From: Carnegiea gigantea
Lineage: Eukaryota > Streptophyta > Magnoliopsida > Caryophyllales > Cactaceae
Reading direction: 5' to 3'
DNA length: 64,000 nt
Assembly: GCA_029747015.1 (NCBI GenBank)
Contig: JAKOGI010000538.1
Location: 460,001 to 524,000 of the forward strand
The notes under the pieces were generated by a model. That model saw nothing but the letters and a program-made list of their open reading frames with translations, ran no database searches and was not told the DNA's origin. Every line of letters begins with the position of its first letter. Within the stretch, counting starts at the first letter, position 1. Positions 1-11,458 of this stretch are shown here, one piece after another. Position numbers and translations under genes: made by a program.

Positions 1-589
1 ATCATTATGAACATAATTTTCACCACCCTTAACCATTGATAAACGTTTAATATAGGATCATTTTCTGGGGAGCTGCTGACATCCAAGCAAAGTTCCCTTT
101 GGTGACCTCAATTACCGCTCTCCTTTGACCTTTTACTTTGAAACTGCTAGAGTAACTTAGACAAAATTCCCAAAAAACAAACCCTTTCTCCTCTAATGCC
201 TTCTTCCTACTTTGTGTCTCATAACCTTAATTATATTTTCCATCATCAATATCTGAGGAGTTAAATGGCAAAAAAGTTACCTTTTTATTTTGAATTACGA
301 ACTTTGATATTCAATCTCGGCCTCATCATTAACATACTCTTACCAACATTGTCAAATTTTGCCCATAATTGTTGCAACTAGACTTCGAACAAGTTAGTTC
401 TCTAAAGTTCTTGCCTATGAAGATTTACAATCACACCCAGGTTTTGTTGAATTTCTAGATTTCTCAAATAGTAAAGACAAAGAGACACAGAAGTTAAGAG
501 AAATGTTTTAATGAGATGAATATTCTAAGGAGAGGATGAGTAAAAGAGAGGTTTAATCCCATCATTTTGTCGCGCCAAAAGAGAGAGAA
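1..589. other. Unassigned sequence left of element A
   Basis: AT-rich sequence without a convincing coding region or repeat boundary. It ends at the 5-bp TSD aagca (590-594). The motif gtttaatccc just inside it recurs beyond the other end of element A near 17700, so this is probably the pre-insertion host sequence. Confidence 0.5.
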
Positions 590-594
590 AAGCA

Positions 595-3114
595 TGTAAC
601 ACCCCAAATGTACATAATTTACTATTTGCATTCTCTTCATTAGTTTCATCAATGAGATGTAACAACCAAAATGATGGAGGCGTTACTGCTGTCCAAAAAG
701 GATAAGGACTCACTTGTAAACAATAAACATAGCAATGCTAAACAACGTTTACCATCACAACCCATCAAAACCATGCATGAATAGTTCTCATATCAAACCA
801 TTCAACTATCTCAGGGTTTACTCCAAAATATAGTAACTCTTGTAGAGTATACAGTTCTAACATTGAAACATTTCACAATACAACCCTAAAGCATCTCGAC
901 ACTAATATACCACCGTTCCATTCAGACTTCCTTGCTCACTTATCAAGTTCAGTCGACCTGCCAGCCTTAGGGTGATTCACTCAGCGTTTGCCTAAAATAA
1001 AACATGAAAATATTTCGAACTGTGAGTCGAAGCTCTTTATATGCATTCCTGTATTGTTAAATGTTTACTGAAAAACTAGTTGGGCCCGCATTGCAGGTCA
1101 TTTTAATTTAAAATAGGAAATGAGATGAATATAAAACTGCATTATCAATTATTATCTGATAGTGAAACCCTAATAATTGTTACGATCTAAAGATAGGCGT
1201 ATACCTGCCAAGCCGATCGGAAGACCTGGCCTGATGTCACGCAGGTAACTTAAGGGCAATACCCTGTAACTAATAACTAATGGGGTTACTAATTATGTAA
1301 AACCACTGATTAAACTGATTCATTGATGTACTTATCAAAACTTTATAATTTTAATAAATGCGTACTGATTTGTAAAGATACAGACAATGAACATACCTGG
1401 GTCCTTTAATGAAATTTCATTGAGTTTGATTATGCATAAAAGGGGAGAAAATGATAGATGAGGCCCTGATTCTGTACAAAAGTATCATTATAGGAACATG
1501 TAGATAGCAATTGTATTTTTTTTTTCATATTTAATAATTTAGTAAAAGAAAAATAAGGGCGTGGCAAGGGCTAGAATAAATGACTTGTAACTTAGTCTTC
1601 CGATATCCGATTGAGACTCAATTTTCTCAATATCAAAAGCTCAAGAAGTCCTGAAAAACTTTTGTTCAGACATGATTCCCACGATAGGGTTCACAAAATG
1701 GGGCTAGTACACAAGTGTGTCAGTTTTGGTCTAACCTGCGCAGTTCTAGTAAAATGGCCATAACCTTTTCCACAGACCTCGGATTAAGACAATTTGAAAG
1801 GGATTTGAAAGCCAACTCACTGATCTATCTACCCACCAAAAATTATAATTTTTGGTTGGGCCATTCATTACCACTTTATTAGCAAAACCTACCTTGTTTT
1901 CTGTTATTTTCTAGCCCCACTGTCATTACTCTTTTCTTTCTTTTCACCTAAATCCCCATCTAAAATCACTCCTTAAATTAAGGTAACAAAGCTTTGGTCC
2001 TTCTCATCACCATACTAAGCCATAATACTCAATTTCACTTCATAATCATATCCATCAAATTTTCGATTCTTTTCTTTCTCAAACTCACTCCAAATACATC
2101 CCTAATCTTATTTATTTGTATGAGTGAGCAAAATAATCCTTTATAATCAATTGAGAAAATTTCCATAATCCATCTATTTTTCAAGAATCACACCAAATCA
2201 TTTTTTTCAAGTCAAAGAACACATCCAAGATTCATTTTGCATCAACACATAGCCATCTAACATGCTTAATGCCAAAATCATTCAAGCCATGCATTACTTG
2301 CCAAAACTCTAGCTTGCAAACAACTTACTTCCTCTTCGTCTCATCCAAAATCACTAAAGACATCCTCATAAACATTATTAGAGATTAAAACCACTAAATC
2401 AAATACAACGATTCAAGAAAAACATACTTCCAACCTTAAGGTTGTACGATCGTGAATAACCCTAAACCCTAACATGCTCCAAGCTTAATCAACAATTAAA
2501 AACATCAAAATAACTCTTGTTTCCATCCAAAGAGTATGATCAAAACCCAAATCACAAAAATAAAAATCAAAACGAAAAGAATCCAAGTTGAGATAAGTTG
2601 CTTGGAGCTTAAAAAGAGAGAGATGGAGGTGATGTTTGGTGGTTTTGGACATTGAGGACAGTGACTTGTGGTTCTAGGGTGTCGGGGCTGTCGGTGGCAA
2701 CCAGGAGATGGTGGAAAACTGGCTGGAAAACACCAGGAATTAGGCAGCAGCAGCAGGGGGTGGCCGTAGGTAAGAGAGTTGAGTTTGCTTGAAATGGCTT
2801 GTGACTAACCTCATTACTTGGCTTATATTTAACTTCCAAAAGTAGCTTTTTGCTAATTACAATTATGAATAATCAAAAGGTATTAGCTAAATCAAGGCAC
2901 AAACTTATTGGGCTATAATTCGCTTGTACGGTTTGGGCCCGGAAAGAGAAGTAAACAGTATGCGATTGAATTTTTGTAGCTCGAAATTAAATATTTATAA
3001 GGTTATAAAAAATAATAATAATACTTTATTAAACCATAATTATCGAGGCCTACTATCGATCTCGCTGAAATTTTACGATAACAAAAGCCCAAATTGTAAA
3101 GCTAGGGCCCAAAT

Positions 3115-3172
<58 letters not shown>

Positions 3173-3214
3173 TGTATGTGTGTGTGTATATAGATATATA
3201 TATATATATATATA

Positions 3215-3258
<44 letters not shown>

Positions 3259-3350
3259 GTGAAATGACTAAATACGAAAAATAAATATAGGAAAATCTTT
3301 AACATGAGGTAATTAAATAAATAAACATAATTTAGGATTAGGCTATTACA
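595..3350 (-). repeat. 3' LTR of element A (2756 bp)
   Basis: This LTR matches 15058-17649 over its whole length with many scattered substitutions. It keeps about 400 bp (roughly 2086-2484) that the other LTR lacks. Near its right end, which is the U3 start on the element strand, sit (AAT)4 at about 3010-3023 and a compound TA/TATG/TG microsatellite. No coding region is credible inside; short frames across the TA tract are artefacts. Confidence 0.9.
3117..3256. repeat. Compound microsatellite (TA)n(TATG)n(TG)n(TA)n in the left LTR
   Basis: The order is TA repeats (3117-3145), about eight TATG units (3145-3178), a short TG run, then TA repeats to about 3255. The tract lies at the same LTR position as the longer TG/TA tract at 17240-17550, so one ancestral microsatellite evolved separately in the two LTRs. 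Confidence 0.95.
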
Positions 3351-3366
3351 GCCTTTTCCTTTTAGA
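3351..3366 (-). promoter_or_regulatory. Polypurine tract of element A
   Basis: Read on the minus strand, the bases just before the 3' LTR are ctaaaaggaaaaggc, followed directly by TGTAATAG. A purine run touching the LTR is where plus-strand DNA synthesis is primed in LTR retrotransposons. Confidence 0.8.
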
Positions 3367-4640
3367 AGTTTCGTCCTTGAAACTTATGAACTCCACCATG
3401 TCAAGTAAGATTACCTCAAATAAATGTGGGTACCTGGCTTTCATTTCCTCTTCGGTCTCCCAAGTGGCTTCTCAGGAGGTATAATTTGTCCATAGCACCT
3501 TAAGTAGAGGTACCTGCTTGTTGCGCAGCTACTTAATTCTGCAATTTAGTATTTGGATTGATCACTCTTCATGCACTAGTTCCCCAGTGATTTCAATATA
3601 TTCGGATACAATGGTGTGGTTTGGATCTGGGATGTACTTCTTGAGCTGAGAGATGTGGAACACGCTATGTACGTGTCCAAGTTCTATTGCCAGATCCAGG
3701 GTTCAACATATCTGGGACTCAATTTGCCTCGCATTCTGAATCTCTTGATGCCCTCAGTTGGCGAAACGTTTAGAAAAACTTTATCGCCCACTTGAAACTC
3801 CAAAGGCCTTCTTTTTTTGTTCGCATAACTCTTTTGCCAGCTCTGGACAGCCTTAATATGCTCCCAATTTCTTCTTATTATTTCCACAGTTTTCTGGATC
3901 ATTTTAGGGCCTATAATCAATGTCTCATTTAAGTCACTCCAACACAGTGGGGTTCTACACTTTCTTCCGTATAAAGCCTCAAACGGGGTCATTTTGATGG
4001 TATATTGGTAGCTGTTGTTATAAGAAAACTCCACTAGTGGTAAATCGTGTTCCCACTTTCCTTGGAACTCTATAACATGTCCTCTAGAATTTCATTCACT
4101 CTTTCAGTTTGCCCATCTGTCTCAGGGTGATAAGAGCTACTAAAGTTCAATTTGGTCCCAAAGGCTTTTTGAAGTGCTTACCAAAAATGGGCTTGGAAAC
4201 TTTTTGATCCCTATCTGATACAATGTCTAAGGGGATTCTGCGTAGTCGGACTATCTCCTTAACATACAATTTGGCTAGTTTTTCAACGGCCCAAGTATCT
4301 TTAATTGGTAGAAATTGGGCCAACCTGGTAAGTCGATCAACTATGACTCAGATAGCATTCTTCTTTGGGCAAGAAAGGGTAAACCTATAATGAAGTCCAT
4401 TGAGACCAAATCCCACTTCCAAGTGGGAATTTCTAGGGGGTGCGGTTCACCTACGGGGCGCTGATGCTCTGCTTTAACCTTCTGGCAGTTTATACACTGG
4501 TCCACATATTCTGCAACTCCTTCTTCACATTATTCCACCAAAAGTATTCTCTTAAGTCTCTGCACATCTTGGTGCCTCCTGGATGCACCAAGTAGTGAGT
4601 ATTGTGGGCCTTCTCTAGGATCTGTTTCCTCAATTACTCA
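3360..4640 (-). pseudogene. Integrase and chromodomain of element A (broken)
   Basis: This is the 3' part of pol on the minus strand. Near 4500-4600 the integrase zinc-binding region is visible (VHPGGTKM, then a C-x2-C stretch), with a frameshift between its halves. The catalytic core follows, with SMDFI, IVSDRD and [15 protein letters not shown] motifs in changing frames between about 4100 and 4420. The best open piece is 3684-4034 (116 codons), covering the integrase C-terminal part with MTPFEALYGRKC and a GDKVFL motif. Near 3400-3480 the reading EATWETEEEMKARYPHLF matches the chromodomain that chromoviruses carry at the integrase C-terminus; a TAG stop lies just before it. The function was insertion of the cDNA, with the chromodomain guiding site choice. 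It is clearly non-functional. Confidence 0.85.
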
Positions 4641-4899
4641 TTTTTAGGAACACATAGGCGATTTTAGAATTGCAAGGTCTCATCCTTATGTGCTACAAAC
4701 CCAGGGGACTTCTCTTTCTCTAAATTTTGCTTTATTCTTTGGAGTTCAGTATCACATTCGTAGTTTATCCGGATTTCCTCCACTATAGAAGGCTGTAAGG
4801 TAAGTGCTGATAATTGAACATTTGCTTGTCCATGGGACATTAGTTGAATTCCCTAGTCCTCAAGCTCTCTCAAGAGACTCAACTAGGTAATCACTACAA

Positions 4900-5400
4900 T
4901 GTTTGAGTCATGTTGTGCTTTCCTACTTGGGGCATCCGCTGCAACATTTTCTTTTCCTGGATGATATTGAATCTGCAAATCATAGTCTTTAAGTAGCTCA
5001 AGCCAATGTCATTGTCTCAAATTGAGCTCCTTTTGCGTGAAGATACACTTCAAACTTAGATGGTCAATATAAATCTTGCATGGTACTTCATATGAGTAAT
5101 GTCTCCAAATTTTCAGTGCAAAGGCCACGGCTGCTAACTCTAGGTCATGGGTAGAATAGCTTTTCTCATAAGGCTTGAGCTATCGAGAGGCATAAGCTAC
5201 TACCTTCTCTTTCTGTATCAGAACACACCCTAGTCCGTTCATTAAAGCATCACTATAGATGGTATACTCCTTACCTTCCACCGATAGCGTTAGGATTGGG
5301 GTGGTAGTAAACCGCTGCCTTAATTCCTGAAAGGCTCTTTCGCACTTCTCTGTCCACTCAAATTTGTTCACTTTTTTCAATAGATTGGTTTAGGGTGAAG
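4900..5400 (-). pseudogene. RNase H domain of element A (broken)
   Basis: The open piece 5180-5380 (minus) contains the connection region (FEWTEKCERAFQELR) and the start of RNase H (YSDALMNGLGCVL). Family members usually read YSDAS at the first catalytic aspartate. Further downstream (about 4910-5170) are the typical [22 protein letters not shown] and [19 protein letters not shown] stretches, interrupted by stops. RNase H removes the RNA strand during reverse transcription. It sits in the normal place between reverse transcriptase and integrase. Confidence 0.85.
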
Positions 5401-6300
5401 CTATTTTCGAAAAGTCCTTAACAAACCTTCGATAATAGCCTGCTAAACCCAAAAAGCTTCTAACCTCAGGGACATTGGTAGGCCTTGTCCATTTCGTGAT
5501 TGCCTTTACCTTCTGGGGCCAACTTTAATTCCTTCTTTTGTAACCACATATCCTAAGAGTAATACTTCTTTTAACCAAAATTTACACTTCTTTAATTTGC
5601 CATAGAGCTGATGCTCCTTCAGGGTCTGGAACACCATTCTCAAATGATTAGCATGTTTCTTCCTATCCTTGGAATAGACAGGAATGTCATCTATGAACAC
5701 CACTATGAACATGTCTAACTAGGGTCTGAAGACTCTGTTCATAAGATCCATGCAGATTGCAGGAGCATTGGTGAGGCCAAACGATATCACTGCAAACTCA
5801 TAGTGACCATACCTAGTCCTGAATGCAGTCTTCGGGATGTCTTTAGGTTTAATCATAAGTTGGTGGTACCCTGATCTCAATCAATGTTAGAAGACTCTAT
5901 TCATAAGGTCCATGAGGCTACTGGAGCTTTGGTGAGGCCAAACGACATTAGTGTAAACTCATAGTGACCATACCTGGCCTTGAACGCAGTCTTGGGGATG
6001 TCTTTAGGTTTAATCCTAACTTGATGTACCCTGATCTCAATAAATCTTAGAGAAAACACTTGCTTCTTGTGGTTGATCAAACAAGTCATCTATTCGTGGC
6101 AAAAGGTACTTGTTTTTTTATGGTGATCTTGTTCAGCTCCCTATAGTCAATGCATAACCTTAAGGCTCCATCCTTCTTCTTTACGAACAATATTGGAACA
6201 CCCCAACGTGACACACTTGGTGTGATAAATCCCTTCTGTAATATCTCATCTAACTGAATCTTTAGTTCTTTAAGCTCAGTTGGGGCTATAATATATGCGG
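5400..6300 (-). pseudogene. Reverse transcriptase of element A (broken, internally duplicated)
   Basis: The minus strand carries the palm region. The piece 5506-5712 has the active-site motif FIDD (the Y-x-D-D equivalent), then SKDRKKHANHL and a thumb-like stretch ending [11 protein letters not shown]. Upstream, 5901-6089 carries [15 protein letters not shown] and SFGLTKAP, the conserved motifs that precede the active site. These motifs occur twice because of a tandem duplication (5728-6050). The 5' end near 6120-6290 is the start of the domain ([14 protein letters not shown]). Stops and small indels break the frame repeatedly. Confidence 0.85.
5728..6050 (-). repeat. Direct tandem duplication inside the reverse transcriptase
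   Basis: Two adjacent copies, 5728-5889 and about 5890-6050, both run from gaagactct through caaacga, actcatagtgacc and gtctttaggtttaatc to a shared accctgatctcaat. The copies differ by scattered substitutions and two small indels, so the event is not recent. The first unit is 162 bp (54 codons). On the element strand the extra copy puts the motifs before the FIDD box in tandem. Confidence 0.9.
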
Positions 6301-6636
6301 CTTGGGAGATAGGTTAGGCACCAGGGATTAATTCAATTCCAAAATTAATTTCCCTCTACGAGGCTAGTCATGGTGACTCTTCAGGAAAAACATCTTCAAA
6401 TTCACAAACTACATGAATATTTCCCGCCTTCTCTTCTTTTGTTTCGGTATCAATAAGATAAGACCAATATCTAATACATCCCTAACATAACAGCTTACTT
6501 GCTTTCATGGTAGAAATCAAGGGACAAGATTTTTTCGCTCTCTGCCCATAGAAACATACTTTTCTCCCTTTTTCATCCTTCAAAATAACCTTAAGATCTT
6601 GACAGTCAATCTTAGCTCTATAAGCGTGCAATCAAT

Positions 6637-6987
6637 TCATTCCCAAAATGATTTCGAATCAGATAAGTCAAATTGAACCAAATCCATAGGGAAGGTGGTT
6701 CCACCAGTGGTAATAGGAACAAGTTTATAGGAGAGGGGACAGTTAATCGTAGAATCATTATGTAACTTGATCCTATAATGTGTTTTCGTCCTCCTACCCT
6801 TTAGGTTTAATTGCATGGCAGATTGGGTGGATACAAATAAATGAATAGCACCCAAATCAAATAATACACAAAATGGATTTGAATTTAAAAAGAGAGTTCT
6901 AATGACCACTGTACCAGAGGTGGCAGCTTCCTTCTTGCTTATTACATACAGTCGTCCTACTACTGTAGGCCTTTGTGGTAGGGCCAA
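6637..6987 (-). pseudogene. Aspartic protease of element A (catalytic motif altered)
   Basis: This 116-codon open piece contains the retropepsin pattern VLFDLGAIHLFVS near residues 40-52. The family motif is D-S/T-G-A, and here the serine is leucine (DLGA), which should impair catalysis. The start used is only the first Met of the open piece; in the element this domain is the N-terminal part of pol behind gag. It would cleave the Gag-Pol polyprotein in the virus-like particle. It lies between the zinc knuckle at about 7028-7069 and the reverse transcriptase, as expected for Ty3/gypsy. Confidence 0.85.
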
Positions 6988-7009
6988 GGTTTTGTTGCAC
7001 TCTTGTCCT

Positions 7010-8020
7010 TATCCTTCAACCTTTGGGGGCATGCAGCAATAAGGTGTTTAGGGCTTCCACACTGCATGCATTTGTTGGTTCCTACTTGGCATTCAGTTGT
7101 GGTGTGATTTGTTCTCTGTGTTTCCCACAATGCTCTGTTGAGCCTGCAGGATAGCTCTTGGGAGGATCAAGAGAAGGTTTCTTCTGGTTCAGACTCTCAC
7201 TTGGAGCCCCTCGCTTAAACCCTTTTCTCTTTTGGTTGATCGGGTTCAGGGCCCTTAATTCTGCCTTCACTCACTCCACTTCAACAGCTCGCTCATATAA
7301 CTCTTGGTAAGTCAAGATTGGCTACCTAGCTAACTGATTTCAAATATAGAAGGCCAAACCCTCCTCAAACCTCCTCATCTTTAATCTTTCAGATGACACA
7401 AATTCAGGGACAAACCTGGATTATTCCATAAACTTGCTTGCATACTGCATTACAGTCATATTGCTGCTCATTTTTAACTCCATAAACTCTTTCTCCTTTT
7501 GCCTTTGGAGCATAGCTGGGTAGAATTTTGCCCTCAACTCCTCCAAGAATTTACTCCAGGTGAATTCAGGCTCTATAAGACTACTTTTAACAGTGGTCCA
7601 CCAAATATCAGCTTCACCAGTCAAATAATATACCCCCATGTTTATTTTCTTCTCTTATGGAACCTCTACCACTGTAAAACTTTTCCTTATTCCCCTTATC
7701 CATTCCTCCAATACTACTGGATCATAATTGCCGTCATACACTTTAAGGTTGCGTCTTGCTATCCTATCTGCTAATTTATCATCTTTAGGAGGGATTTCAA
7801 TAGGTACTTGGGAAATCCGCTTCATCAATTCAGCCACTAAAGTTAGCCAGTAGTTCGAGTCCCCAATGTTGCTAGTGAAGTCAAGAGGAATTGGTGGCAT
7901 TTCACCAAAATGTGGTGGCACATGATGTGAGGCTTGTTCACATGATCCCTGGCCATAATCCGAGTTATCTTCTACGTGAATGTCCCCATTGCTTTGCACT
8001 AATTCAGATATTCTAATCAT
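7010..8020 (-). pseudogene. Gag of element A (broken)
   Basis: The first open piece is 7655-8020 (121 codons from the Met). The next is 7421-7639, containing the retrotransposon Gag core (LTGEADIWW, FLEELRAKFYP, KEFMELK). The piece 7082-7270 is basic and proline-rich, and the nucleic-acid-binding zinc knuckle C-MQ-C-GSPK-H-LIAA-C (C-x2-C-x4-H-x4-C) lies at about 7028-7069. Gag builds the particle and packages RNA. Frame changes and stops separate the pieces. The Met at 8020 is a plausible true start because the sequence upstream is non-coding leader down to 8442. Confidence 0.85.
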
Positions 8021-8441
8021 ATATTAAATGAAGTAATTTAATCACTAGAATACCCAAACATATAAGATAAGTATGCCCAACAAATACATTTAATATGGCT
8101 CAAATATTATTTAAACCAGAACCGAAAGCTTCATTTTATCATTTCATAATTGCTTATTTACATACATAGCAACCTGTTTATGTACATGATCAATAAAATA
8201 TAACACATCTAGCTGACTAAGTAAGATCAACCCTGACTCCTACCTAAAACACTAACTAGCCCCCAGTCCCTAAGTTCGTCACATACCCAAAAAAGAAATG
8301 GACCATATCACCACGGTTGGAAGGATTTGACCGAGTATATATAACATCATATATTACACAAAATACGTCCGTTCAATCCGACCATAGTATATACATGTGG
8401 AGCTCAAAATGTGACCTATTCAAAATAGTAATTGAAATGAC
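8021..8441 (-). other. Leader between upstream ORF and gag of element A
   Basis: This is AT-rich sequence with no open frame of note on either strand. It separates the stop of the leader ORF (8442-8444) from the gag start at 8020. Confidence 0.5.
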
Positions 8442-8689
8442 CTAATGATCCCTAAATGGATCGTAATTTGGGTCAGACTCATCCTCAGGCTTCTCGCCTA
8501 AGTCGAAACTGCTGTCCGATGCTTCAAATTGTACCTCGTTGATCTCCATATCAAGCAGCTGCTCTCCTACTTCCTCATTGACCTTGTGATCCATCTGCTG
8601 CTCCTCTACTATCTCATTAATCTTCTGATCATTCTGCTAGTCCTCTACTATCTCATCAATCTCCTGGTCCTATTCTGGATCATTCTTGT
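8442..8689 (-). pseudogene. Leader ORF of element A, C-terminal half with acidic 13-residue repeats
   Basis: On the minus strand a frame runs from the element B junction to a TAG at 8442-8444. It is broken by two TAG codons where glutamine is expected. It encodes about four degenerate repeats of 13 residues, each 39 bp, around the core EIDEIVED / KINEIVEE / KVNEEVGE / EINEVQFE, and then an acidic tail ending DPNYDPFRDH. The repeat suggests a structural or protein-binding surface, but no family is recognised. The N-terminal half lies beyond the nested element B at 14339-14960, so B split the ORF. An extra ORF ahead of gag is not part of the standard Ty3/gypsy plan. Confidence 0.6.
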
Positions 8690-10033
8690 TGTTAGGCGAT
8701 AAATTATCCTATTTTATATGCCTCTTTCACCCACTTTTTGCTTGTATAATCACATAATCTTTAGGATTTTTACTTGTTTTGTTTGTTTTTGTAGAAAATA
8801 AACTTCAATCAAGCAAAACGTTGCGAAAAGGAGCGAAGACGGGACAAAGCGAAGAAAAACAACAAAAACAGGCAAGAAGGAATAGCAAGAGGGCCGAGCC
8901 ACCGTGCCAGAGAAGTGGCACAGTGGGGCTGTGCCACATAGCACGGTCGTGCCCCCCCCCCATTCGCCCATTCGATCAATGTTTCTATTTAACCCTCCTT
9001 CGGCGTTTTGTTCGGGGGTCGCTCGGGGTTCTCTCTAGCGATTTTTAGGCTAGGTTTTAGATTAGTTTATCAAATACAACCTCAATAGGAGGATTAGATT
9101 AGGATTGAAGATTGTAGTCTTGGGTTCAACCTTTGGATTTCAAGTTCCTTGTATCAATCAAGTGTAAGTTTTCTTCCCTTTTGTCTCTTTAGTTCATATG
9201 TTATTCTTGTTTACATTTTGCTAGTTTAATTCTTGTATTTGTTTTGGCTAGTTTAAGTGTTTAGTTTTCATTGTGAACTCATGTTTATTTAGTTGTTTCG
9301 ATTTGATTTATTTCATTCTCTTTCTTCTCCTGTTCAAGTTCATGTTCTTGGTTGTTAGTTTAGGTTTTCATGCGTTTGTGATGTTTAGTTGTTAGTTTGT
9401 GTTGGATTGAATTGTGGCCAGCCCTTGATGGCTGATTAACCTTGTTTAGGCCCAAACCCTATCTTGTTTATACCTAGAATTTAGAATTTTCTTTCACACC
9501 CGCGAAGTATTCGATGAAATGCTTGAAAGAACTTTCGTCCGTATTTTGGGGTAATTGACTTATGCTGAGAGGTGAGGTCGATTGTCTAATGTGAGTTGAA
9601 AGAATAGTTGAGATTAGGACATGAAAATAGTCTCGTCACTAGCTAGGTCAAGGATTACCAATCTTGTAGTTTAATTGAACTAATCCCATGAAAATAGGAG
9701 GTTAAAACAATTAGACTAGCTCATGACCCTTGAGAGAGGGCTTGGGTGGTTTTAATGATGCAACTGACCATCTCTGAATGCTCGCATAGCTAGGAAAGGT
9801 TTGGGCTTGACTTGATTACTTGGTTTATCTTAGGTCTAATCATAGTCCTTTTGTTTTCACTTTTATAGTTTAGTTCTATTTTTTATTCCTTCGGTTTTGC
9901 CTAACTTGAGATGCTTTAATTAGCTCTGGTACTTTGAAACCCAACTCTCTGCGGACAATACTCCAAGTACTCACCGATACACCTTACACTTGGGGTTTGT
10001 AAATATTAAAACTCTGTTGTTTTTTCCCTAACA
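8690..10033 (+). repeat. 5' LTR of element B (1344 bp)
   Basis: This LTR pairs with 12967-14338. It contains a GC-rich block at 8890-9040 with gtggcac and gtgccac inverted motifs and a run of ten to eleven C near 8950, followed by T-rich sequence. Short open frames at 8750-9048 fall inside the LTR and are not genes. Confidence 0.92.
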
Positions 10034-10039
10034 AGTTTT

Positions 10040-10057
10040 TGGCGCCGTTGTCGCGGA
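10040..10057 (+). promoter_or_regulatory. Primer binding site of element B, tRNA-Asp type
   Basis: The sequence tggcgccgttgtcgcgga starts six bases after the LTR. It fits the complement of the 3' end of plant tRNA-Asp (TGGCGCCGTTGCCGGGG) with a small number of mismatches. Minus-strand DNA synthesis starts here. Confidence 0.85.
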
Positions 10058-10162
10058 GTTGGCATCTTTCAATATTGAGGTTTACTTGAGCATTCGAGAC
10101 TAGGCCTTTTAGAAAATCCAAAAAAAAAATTGCAAAAATTAAAAATTTCAAAATAATTCAAG

Positions 10163-11458
10163 ATGGCTATTTTTTATTTACCTCAGTTTAAGCATAAACC
10201 TTTTTGGCACTACTTGTCTAGGTTGAATGATTATCGTGCTCAATATGTGCTTTTTGATTATGAAAAATGGAAAATATGTGATGCTATACTTGAGGGGATA
10301 ATACTTAAGACTCGAGCCATCCTTGAGTGTATGTGTTATGGTGGTTTGCATTCTTTAGCTGTTGATTACATATGGGATTTGTTTGAGCCTCTAGCTTGGC
10401 GTCAATGGTAATCTGATGATGCTAGGGACCCCTATCATTACTACTCTTCTTGCCCTCATGTGTTGTGCTCTTCTTGCCAATCTTTTGAGCATAATGTGCA
10501 TTCATGTCCCTATTATGATATCTCTTATGAGTGTCATGCTAGACTTAGTGCCACGATAGGGAAAATGCACGAGCAACATGCGTGCTTTGTTAGTGAGATG
10601 AGGGAGTGTGGCCTATTACATGAGACCGACCCTAATCTCGCCTCCCCTAGACTTGAGGTTAGTGCCTATGAGGATTGCGAGTCTTCCCTTCCCCTAGAGT
10701 CGAGTTTTGTTGATAATGTACCTTACACTGACCTAGAGGAAGCGCTCGACCCTCCCTTGACCTCTTCGTCACTTGTTGCTCCATTCTCTACTAGCACACC
10801 CATAGGCACTACCGTCAGTGCTTTGACCTTACATGCTTCTCCCCTCCCTTTAGCTCAATGCACGGGGTTAGAAATGGGTGAGCCGTCTAGGAGTGATGTT
10901 ACTGTTTTGAAGGATAAGTTTCCTACTTGGTCAAAGGAACTTATCTTGGTTGAGTCACATCTTGAGAAGGCTCCTTTCGAGGAGTTGTGTGATGATAGTT
11001 TAGTGGTTGGTACCGCTCCTAGCATTGAGCATATCGTCCCAATTTGCACCAAGACACTTGACTTGACCCCTATTTCATCCCCCTTCCTTCTTACCGCCCC
11101 CTCCCACTTGCATGCATTTCACGAGTCCATTGGTGATATTAGAAGGTCCAATCCCTCCTTGGATCCTTATTGTGCATTCCTAGAGGACTTGCCTAGGAAG
11201 GTCATATGGAATACTTCCTTTGATCATACTTTTGACTTTTCTATGGCATTTGATAAGTATATGAGGGCACCGATTTTCTTTGTTATGCTCTTCTTTGTGT
11301 TCTCTTACTTACATCATTCTGAGATGCATGCACAAGCACATGATAAGCTCTTGCGAGCTTTAACTGCATCCGAGTTGACAGCTGGAGTCTTGAGAGACAA
11401 GGAGTGGCTGATGCTCCTTAAGCCACTATGGTATAGTTTGGGTACAATCAGTACCTAA
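10163..11458 (+). pseudogene. Gag-like protein of element B, one in-frame stop
   Basis: A frame of 432 codons runs from ATG 10163 to TAA 11456-11458 with a single in-frame TAA at 10409-10411; both sides share the same phase. The first 82 codons hold the Gag-like start (FWHYLSRLNDYRAQYV, CDAILEGI, WDLFEPLAW). Just after the stop comes a perfect zinc knuckle C-SS-C-QSFE-H-NVHS-C (C-x2-C-x4-H-x4-C). The rest is acidic and Ser/Pro-rich, with a hydrophobic stretch near the C-terminus (FFVMLFFVFSYL) that could be a membrane segment. It is the only protein of element B and was probably needed for packaging. Similar proteins are common in plant genomes as retrotransposon remnants; I recognise the type but not a named gene. 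Confidence 0.85.

Noticed and set aside
2455..2474. Telomere-like ccctaaaccctaac
   Set aside because: Only two units, inside an LTR; far too short to be an interstitial telomere.
3102..3305. Open frames over the TA/TATG tract
   Set aside because: Same simple-repeat artefact inside an LTR.
8750..9048. Overlapping short frames on both strands, also at 13046-13405
   Set aside because: They lie in the GC-rich block of the element B LTRs and occur in both LTR copies without frame conservation.
10855..11052. Minus-strand 65-codon frame
   Set aside because: Antisense shadow of the gag-like frame of element B.
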